10,990 nt of DNA from Planctomycetota bacterium (lineage in GTDB: Bacteria; Planctomycetota; Planctomycetia; Planctomycetales; Planctomycetaceae). A program made the translations under genes and the position numbers. Within the stretch, counting starts at the first letter, position 1. Each line of letters opens with the position of its first letter. The notes below the pieces were generated by a model. That model ran no database searches and was not told the DNA's origin. It saw only the letters and a program-made list of their open reading frames with translations. The stretch is taken from NCBI GenBank assembly GCA_026692825.1, contig JAPLOC010000230.1, positions 11,810 to 22,799 on the forward strand, written 5' to 3'. Positions 6,142-10,990 of the stretch are shown here, piece by piece.

Positions 6142-7958
6142 TCGTCCGCCAGATTGTCCTTCACGAACTTCGAGGCGGCTGTTCCTACAAATCGCAACAG
6201 TCCCGTGTCGATCTTGACCGCGACGTGCGCTTTGCCTTCAGAGTCGCCCAGCGAAAACTCAATGAGGTCGTCGTCTTTGGTGAACGCTTTGGACGCGATC
6301 TTTTGCAGATCCATGTCGCCCATCAAAGTCGAAACCTGTTCGAGTGGCGACTTCGACGTGTCACGTTGCGCTTTGGGAAGGGCAGTCTTCTTTTCACCCT
6401 TGGCCGGGGCGGCTTTGGGGGCCGGGGTGGCCTTCGCTTTCACCGGCAGCGGATTCCGCTTGCGGTAACTGTCGATGAACTGTGTCAGCGGGCCCATCCG
6501 CAGAGACACCACCAGAGGAGGAACAGCATCGGTCGGCGCACCCGCCGCCGCGTACCACAGTACGCCATTCCCCAGGCCGATGTAAATCGAGCCGTCCGCC
6601 GCGATGATCTCGGCCAGATTCGCCTGCACCCCGGGCGAAACAATCTTGTGGATTTCCACTTCCCCGGCTTTGTCGACATTGAGTTCGACCGTGATGGGAC
6701 CAGCGGCGGCTTTGATCTTCTCCAGGAGCTTCAGGTACTTCGCAGTGTCGGGAATCTTGAGCGCACCCAACGTGTCGAAGTGTCCGTTGCCGGTCCCCCA
6801 CGATCGCAGGCAGCCGGTCAATTCCCCTTGTTCCGCCACGTCGGCCATCGCTTCAAACAAAATCGCCAGCGAATCTTTGTCGGCAGTTTTTTGGGCCGCC
6901 TCTTTTTTCGCGTCGGAATCGATCAGTTGCTCGACATGGTTTTTCACCAGTTTCGCCAGTTCGGCGGCATGCGCCTTGCGCAGCGGGTCGAGGGTCAGCT
7001 TCGAGGTCATGCTGATCGCCGCCCCCTGTGACGACACCAGCGCGTAAGCCGAGGGCTCGTTTTTCACCAGTTCCGCGCTCGCCGCCAGCGGGGTGTTGGG
7101 AAGTGCCGCCAGCAGAATGTCGAGTGCGCCCGTCTTCTTCTCGTTGTCGAGCCGCCACAGAAAATCAATGCTCGAACTCTCGGCGTAGAACCGTTCCAGC
7201 TCGGCGACCACCTGCTTAAAGGAACCGTCACGCAGATCGAAAGCGGTTTGGGCCTCACCCTCTTTCTTCTTGGCGGCTCCCAGCAGTTCCTTGCGGATTT
7301 TGTCGAACGCTTTCAGGCGATCTTCGGGCTTTTGGGATTTCCCGTCGATCGAAATCGCCAGGTCCACTCCCTCGGGCTGGGAATTCACGATTGGTCCTTT
7401 GAGAGCCCGCACGTCGGCGAGTTCTTTGCCAATATGGACCACGTCGGTTTCACGGCGGGAAAAGCCATCAAAACCGCTGAACATCAGTTTTTCGGTCGGC
7501 TGCAACCGCAGGGGAACGGTCTTCGTTCGAATTGCGGCCGGCACCAGACGAATCAGCGCGGGGGAGGGGGGCGGGTTCATTTTCAAATCGAGATCCCACA
7601 GATTCTCCACCAATTTCTGGTACTGCGGATCGGTCTTGGCCGTCCCCGGCGAACCCTTTACAGGGAGTGACATCGTCATATTCAGCCCGGAAGCTGACGA
7701 CATCATCCGAACCCCCAGAGGTTTGTCCTTCTGGATCCCGACGATAAAGACGTCGAGCGTTTCGGTGAGCGTGGTGTAGCCCTTCGGATCCTCGGCCAGA
7801 TCGAAGGGAACTTTGAGATCGCCGTAGAAATTCTCCAGGCTGGGGAGCACGACCGTGATCGTGTTGATTCCCGCCGGCGCAGCGGCTGGCGTCTGGGCGA
7901 ACGCGGCTGTCGACAAAAACGCGACCAGGAACGCGGTCAGAGTGATGCTCCGTCTCAC
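6138..7958 (-). CDS. Secreted protein of unknown family
   Basis: I do not recognise the family. The start is set at GTG 7958, because AAGGAG (7967-7972) lies 8 nt upstream; the longer TTG start at 7979 would place that site inside the gene. This gives 606 residues beginning MRRSITLTAFLVAFLSTAAFA, a clean signal peptide with a likely cut after AFA (residue 21), so export is expected. The mature part is mixed and Lys/Leu/Ala-rich, with no cysteine cluster, no heme motif and no obvious catalytic motif. An Ala/Pro/Lys-rich linker (about residues 498-525) separates an 80-residue C-terminal piece containing LIEFSLGDSEGKAHVAVKID. Phrases such as SKLTLDPLRKAHAAELAKLV suggest helical structure between beta-rich stretches. 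It overlaps the following acyl-CoA-dehydrogenase-like gene by 4 bp. This family looks confined to close relatives, but that is only my impression. Confidence 0.85.
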   Translation of the reverse strand: MRRSITLTAFLVAFLSTAAFAQTPAAAPAGINTITVVLPSLENFYGDLKVPFDLAEDPKGYTTLTETLDVFIVGIQKDKPLGVRMMSSASGLNMTMSLPVKGSPGTAKTDPQYQKLVENLWDLDLKMNPPPSPALIRLVPAAIRTKTVPLRLQPTEKLMFSGFDGFSRRETDVVHIGKELADVRALKGPIVNSQPEGVDLAISIDGKSQKPEDRLKAFDKIRKELLGAAKKKEGEAQTAFDLRDGSFKQVVAELERFYAESSSIDFLWRLDNEKKTGALDILLAALPNTPLAASAELVKNEPSAYALVSSQGAAISMTSKLTLDPLRKAHAAELAKLVKNHVEQLIDSDAKKEAAQKTADKDSLAILFEAMADVAEQGELTGCLRSWGTGNGHFDTLGALKIPDTAKYLKLLEKIKAAAGPITVELNVDKAGEVEIHKIVSPGVQANLAEIIAADGSIYIGLGNGVLWYAAAGAPTDAVPPLVVSLRMGPLTQFIDSYRKRNPLPVKAKATPAPKAAPAKGEKKTALPKAQRDTSKSPLEQVSTLMGDMDLQKIASKAFTKDDDLIEFSLGDSEGKAHVAVKIDTGLLRFVGTAASKFVKDNLADE

Positions 7959-7966
7959 GAAATCGA

Positions 7967-7972
7967 CTCCTT
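7967..7972 (-). promoter_or_regulatory. Ribosome binding site that fixes the start of the secreted-protein gene
   Basis: AAGGAG on the minus strand ends 8 nt before GTG 7958-7956. It supports the shorter protein, whose first residues form a normal signal peptide. Confidence 0.75.
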
Positions 7973-8059
7973 CAATCAAATCTGCTGCGGCAACAGCGGG
8001 GCTCCCCCCGGATCGGCGTCCCTCAGTTTAACGGGTGGCGGGAAATGGGGAAAGGCGGT

Positions 8060-8082
8060 TTGACGCGTGGATTGTCCGTCAA
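8060..8082. promoter_or_regulatory. Inverted repeat TTGACG-N11-CGTCAA upstream of the secreted-protein gene
   Basis: Perfect 6-bp arms (8060-8065 and 8077-8082) are separated by 11 bp, about 100 bp upstream of GTG 7958. Read on the minus strand the outer arm is also TTGACG, close to a -35 box, but no good -10 follows at 16-18 bp. It could be an operator; it could also be chance at this arm length. Confidence 0.2.
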
Positions 8083-8204
8083 GTGTTTGTGGCGTCGATC
8101 TGGTTGCGAGGAGATCTTCGTCGAACTAAGTCGCTGAAAGAACGAATGTCCGATTTCGCCCCGCTCGCGGTATAACCCCCGAGAATTGACCGACCAAGCC
8201 ACAC

Positions 8205-9035
8205 TCAAAGCTCAATCGACGGACCTCGGACTCCCTGGATGGTGGTGTGCAATTCAGCACCGACCTGAAACTCCGCCAAAATCGCCCGCGCCACGTCGGC
8301 GGCCAACTCGGTCCGATTGCACTCCTGGCTGACGTGGAGCTGAACGACGTGCCGTAACCGGTCGGGTCGCGAGTGATGGATACATTCTTTCAGCAGCCGG
8401 GCCCCCTGGTGGTTCGAGAGATGTCCCTGGTCTCCCAGTACCCGGGCGACCAGCCAGGGAGGGCGTTTGCTCCCCTTCTGCAGATCGAGATCGTGATTGA
8501 ACTCAAGCGCCAGCACATCAACGTTCGCAAACGCGGGAGCGAGTCCCCGATCCCACGATCCCAGGTCGGCGGCATACGCGATCGCCCATTCTCCCCGTTG
8601 GGCTCCCGTCGCCCCTTCCAGACGAAATCCAAACGTCGGCCCCCCGTCGTGCGGCACAGCAAGTGGTGTGCAGTTGACCCCCGAGATTGGCGAAAACCGT
8701 CGACTCGCTTCGAAGTACCGAACCAATCCCCCCAGCGCCAGCGGGACAAAGGCCGGCCCGTTCAATTGCAGCGTGGCGCGATGCCCGGAATGACAAAACA
8801 GCGGAATCCGACGAGCCAGCAACTCTTCCAGAACACCGGGATGCCAGTGGTCCGAATGCGTATGCGTGAGCAAAAGAGCGTGGATCCCCGACCAGTCAAC
8901 TCCCACGTCCGCCAGCAGGCCGGTCAGTTTCGAAGGAGAAAGTCCCGCGTCGAGCAACAATCGCCGACCGTCAAGTTCCAGCAGACTGGCATTCCCGCTC
9001 GATCCGCTGGCGAGTACCTCCCATCGTACGGGCAT
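8205..9035 (-). CDS. Metallo-beta-lactamase-fold hydrolase, YycJ/WalJ-like
   Basis: A 276-residue protein starting MPVRWEVLASGSSGNAS, a typical opening of YycJ-type metallo-beta-lactamase-fold proteins. Metal ligands expected for the fold are present: HTHSDH (58-63), a later His in VPHDGG (129), and Asp156 in AYAADLGS. The C-terminal signature EFNHD (178-182) and GHLSN (204-208) is characteristic of this group, whose members are presumed nucleases or phosphodiesterases binding two metal ions. The ATG at 9035 is chosen because the frame upstream of it runs inside the preceding gene in another frame and gives a nonsense Arg/Ser-rich sequence. The gap to the preceding Gfo/Idh gene is 10 bp, so the two are very likely one transcript. 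The ribosome site is weak (GGTTGAG, within the stop region of the neighbour). It should be cytoplasmic; the biological substrate is unknown. Confidence 0.9.
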   Translation of the reverse strand: MPVRWEVLASGSSGNASLLELDGRRLLLDAGLSPSKLTGLLADVGVDWSGIHALLLTHTHSDHWHPGVLEELLARRIPLFCHSGHRATLQLNGPAFVPLALGGLVRYFEASRRFSPISGVNCTPLAVPHDGGPTFGFRLEGATGAQRGEWAIAYAADLGSWDRGLAPAFANVDVLALEFNHDLDLQKGSKRPPWLVARVLGDQGHLSNHQGARLLKECIHHSRPDRLRHVVQLHVSQECNRTELAADVARAILAEFQVGAELHTTIQGVRGPSIEL

Positions 9036-9045
9036 GTATTGGTTC

Positions 9046-10149
9046 TCAACCTGTGATCTCGGCCAGCTCGACGACGCGATGCTCTTTCGCCGCCAGAAAA
9101 GTCGCCTCGACCAATGCGATGGTCTTGAGATTGTCCTCTCCCGAAAGGCTTGGCTCGGTTCCATGTTTGAGGGCGAGCAACAGTTCCCCCATCGTCCCTT
9201 GGAACGCCTCCGGAAACCACGCTTCCGACCAGCGGGGCTGGAACCAGTAATCCCCACGGTGTCGGGTGGTGAAGTCGAGCGTGCTGGGTGTGTGCGCGGG
9301 AAAACTGGGCCAGCCAATGGTCCCCCGGGCCATCCCGTCGGTCCCCTCAACGCGCCAGCGGATGCCAATATCCCCCTGACTTCCCTCGCGGACGGGACCG
9401 GTCCAGACGTCGTCCCAGCCGCTGGCTCGGCAACCGTCGGGAAACTCGAGGATATACAGGTTGATGCCATCGGTATGCGGGAACTTCGTGCGCGGATCGC
9501 GCCCCGTGCTGGCCAGCACCCGCACCGGATCTCCCAGCCAATACCGAAAGCAGTCGAGATGGTGGATCGACATGATAAACGTTGACAGTGAATGCAGATC
9601 ACGACTCCAGGGCATCCAGTGGGGAATCGCCCGCATGTCTATCGTCGCCAGCACCGGCTCGCCGAGCCAGCCCCTTCTCAGAATGTCTTTGCAGCAGCGG
9701 ACCGACTGGTCGTGCCGCATGTTCTGGTTCACGGCCAGGGTGATCCCCGCATCACGACAGACCGTCACCAGTTCGCGGGCTTCGCGATAGCTCATCGCGA
9801 GCGGTTTCTGGGCGAGAATTCCTTTGACATGCCGACCCCGGCGGGCGATTTCGCGGATGATCGCCGGCTGATGTTGAGGGGGGACGCCGATATCGACGAC
9901 TTGGACATCACTGTCGGAGAGCAGGTCGGCCAGATCGCGATAGACCGTGGGAATCCCCCGCAGCTCGGCGACATCGGCCGCCCGGTCGGGCGTTCGCGAT
10001 GTGATTCCCACCACGCGAAATCCCGCCTGTTCATACGCGACCAGATGACAATCACGCACGATGAACCCCGCGCCGACAACACCAATCCCAAACTCCTCCA
10101 ATCCCGGTTCGAGAGATTGTTGATGATCGAGATCGAGGTCGATGTGCAT
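9046..10149 (-). CDS. Gfo/Idh/MocA-family NAD(P)-dependent oxidoreductase
   Basis: A 367-residue protein. The N-terminal Rossmann fold has FGIGVVGAGFIVRD, with the dinucleotide-binding GVVGAG at 23-28. The family motif normally written EKP appears as AQKPL (113-117), with Lys115 kept and the preceding Glu replaced by Gln. The second domain contains SIHHLDCFRYWLGDP (about 194-208), with the conserved His/Asp region near the active site. Members oxidise or reduce sugars, inositols and related polyols, or act in other steps of carbohydrate turnover; this substrate cannot be predicted. No export signal is seen: the first 20 residues are acidic and non-hydrophobic. The ATG at 10149 has no clear Shine-Dalgarno sequence; 86 bp separate it from the cytochrome gene upstream. 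It is followed after 10 bp by the YycJ-like hydrolase. Confidence 0.93.
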   Translation of the reverse strand: MHIDLDLDHQQSLEPGLEEFGIGVVGAGFIVRDCHLVAYEQAGFRVVGITSRTPDRAADVAELRGIPTVYRDLADLLSDSDVQVVDIGVPPQHQPAIIREIARRGRHVKGILAQKPLAMSYREARELVTVCRDAGITLAVNQNMRHDQSVRCCKDILRRGWLGEPVLATIDMRAIPHWMPWSRDLHSLSTFIMSIHHLDCFRYWLGDPVRVLASTGRDPRTKFPHTDGINLYILEFPDGCRASGWDDVWTGPVREGSQGDIGIRWRVEGTDGMARGTIGWPSFPAHTPSTLDFTTRHRGDYWFQPRWSEAWFPEAFQGTMGELLLALKHGTEPSLSGEDNLKTIALVEATFLAAKEHRVVELAEITG

Positions 10150-10235
10150 GGGGTTCTACAGCGGCAGGGAGGCAGAGTTTGTGTCGCCGACAGTGTCGAA
10201 TTGATGCGTTGGCCTGACGGGAACGACCGCGTGGA

Positions 10236-10990
10236 CTACTTTTCGATCTTCACCAGCCCCGCCGCCTTCGCCTGCGGTTCGGGATCCTCAAAAGGCAACG
10301 CTTTGAGGAACTCCACCAGATCGCTGACTTGCGCCGGCGTGAGCTGGCTGGTTTTGCCGTGCCGGTCGTTCTTGTTCCACTGGGTCAACACCTCCTCCAG
10401 CGTCGCGGCTTTGCCATGATGCAGGTAGGGGGCCGAGCGGTAGATACCCAACAGACTGGGAGTGTCGTACTTCGGTCCCATCTTTTCCCCCGGATCGTCT
10501 TCGCCCGTCCCCACATCGTGCAGCTTGAACGGCTTCACGGGAACCGAATCGGTGTAATACGGACCGCGATGGCACTCAGCACATTTCGTGTCGGCGGACT
10601 GAAAGAGTTCTCGACCACGTTGAGCCGACTCGCTCAGTCCCGACTTGGCGTGCGGACTCAGAGTGAACTTGTGCGAATTCGAATACACGGCGAGCGCGTC
10701 AAGTTCTTTCGAACGCCCCGAATTGGGTGTCCCCAGCGACTCATGAACCGAACCGCGAATCAATCCCTGCCCCTGCATCAGCGGTCCGCGAATCGTGTGT
10801 TCGAAATCCTGCACCTCGTCACGGTCGGCGGACCAGTGAATCGGATGAGTCCAGGCCATGCCAAACAACGTCATGGTGTTGCGCAGCCCTTCCGGATTCT
10901 GCCAGGTACGGCCATCGGGGTCGCCATCCGGGTGACAACTGGAACAGGAAATCCACCGGCGGCCGACCATCGGTTGCAACGCCGAGTAGA
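10236..10990 (-). CDS. C-terminal part of a diheme cytochrome c protein (gene continues past the right edge)
   Basis: The frame is open to the window edge, with the residues YSA preceding the TTG at 10979, so the true start lies outside. About 250 residues are visible. Two heme-attachment motifs are present: CSSCH (about 10946-10932) and CAECH (about 10583-10569). The segment after the second motif, with TPSLLGIYRSAPYLHHGKAATLEEVL, matches the C-terminal heme domain of MauG / bacterial cytochrome c peroxidase-like proteins, where APYxHxG-AATLEEV is typical. The ending with LTPAQVSDLVEFLKAL is also typical. The protein is presumably exported and attached outside the cytoplasmic membrane, because heme is fitted there. 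In planctomycetes such modules often end large proteins with beta-propeller parts; whether that applies here depends on the missing N-terminus. It could be a peroxidase or an electron-transfer protein. Confidence 0.9.
   Translation of the reverse strand, partial: YSALQPMVGRRWISCSSCHPDGDPDGRTWQNPEGLRNTMTLFGMAWTHPIHWSADRDEVQDFEHTIRGPLMQGQGLIRGSVHESLGTPNSGRSKELDALAVYSNSHKFTLSPHAKSGLSESAQRGRELFQSADTKCAECHRGPYYTDSVPVKPFKLHDVGTGEDDPGEKMGPKYDTPSLLGIYRSAPYLHHGKAATLEEVLTQWNKNDRHGKTSQLTPAQVSDLVEFLKALPFEDPEPQAKAAGLVKIEK

Noticed and set aside
6042..7031. 329-codon plus-strand frame opposite the secreted-protein gene
   Set aside because: Arg-rich antisense translation without a domain; the minus-strand gene has a ribosome site and signal peptide.
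9036..9602. N-terminal extension of the metallo-beta-lactamase-fold frame to 465 codons
   Set aside because: It lies inside the Gfo/Idh gene in another frame and gives sequence unlike any MBL-fold N-terminus; the family start is MPVRW at 9035.
10182..10192. TGTC-GCC-GACA mini-hairpin between the cytochrome and Gfo/Idh genes
   Set aside because: A four-base stem without a T-run is too small to call a terminator.

Overview
The window looks like a piece of a Planctomycetota chromosome. It is GC-rich. An ECF-type sigma factor is directly coupled to a large Ser/Thr kinase that ends in a formylglycine-generating-enzyme-like (FGE/SUMF1) domain, and the right edge carries a diheme cytochrome c module of a type common in this phylum. 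The upstream spacer also holds two families of short structured repeats that I associate with planctomycete intergenic DNA. The phylum assignment rests on gene architecture, not on a marker gene.

Layout. (1) Positions 1-22 (minus): the first seven codons of a gene that leaves the window on the left, with a good ribosome binding site. (2) 23-842: a non-coding spacer of about 820 bp. It holds an inverted repeat built of ACAGGATGA-like units (62-217), a nested-hairpin element (371-426), three copies of the palindrome-like CCCCGTTGGGGCT (335-524), and a possible promoter just before the sigma gene. (3) 843-4846 (plus): an ECF sigma factor overlapping by 4 bp a 1132-residue protein. That protein has a zinc-finger anti-sigma-like N-terminus, a kinase domain, one membrane segment, a helical middle region and a divergent FGE-like C-terminus. 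(4) 4847-5049: a convergent spacer with two hairpins. (5) 5050-7958 (minus): a secreted protein of unknown family followed, with a 4-bp overlap, by an acyl-CoA-dehydrogenase-fold protein. (6) 8205-10149 (minus): a Gfo/Idh/MocA oxidoreductase and, 10 bp later, a YycJ-like metallo-beta-lactamase-fold hydrolase. (7) 10236 to the right edge (minus): the C-terminal part of a c-type cytochrome with two CxxCH motifs.

How the genes may work together. The sigma/kinase pair is the clearest functional unit. An extracytoplasmic FGE-like/helical region could sense something outside the cytoplasm, the kinase would act inside, and the zinc-finger module on the kinase could hold or release the sigma factor. 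This is inference from architecture and coupling. The two minus-strand gene pairs are tightly spaced and probably co-transcribed, but no substrate or pathway can be read from them. Nothing in the window looks like a phage, an insertion sequence, a CRISPR array or a defence island. The most unusual features are the four-part kinase fusion with a catalytically degenerate FGE domain, and the repeat cluster in the left spacer.
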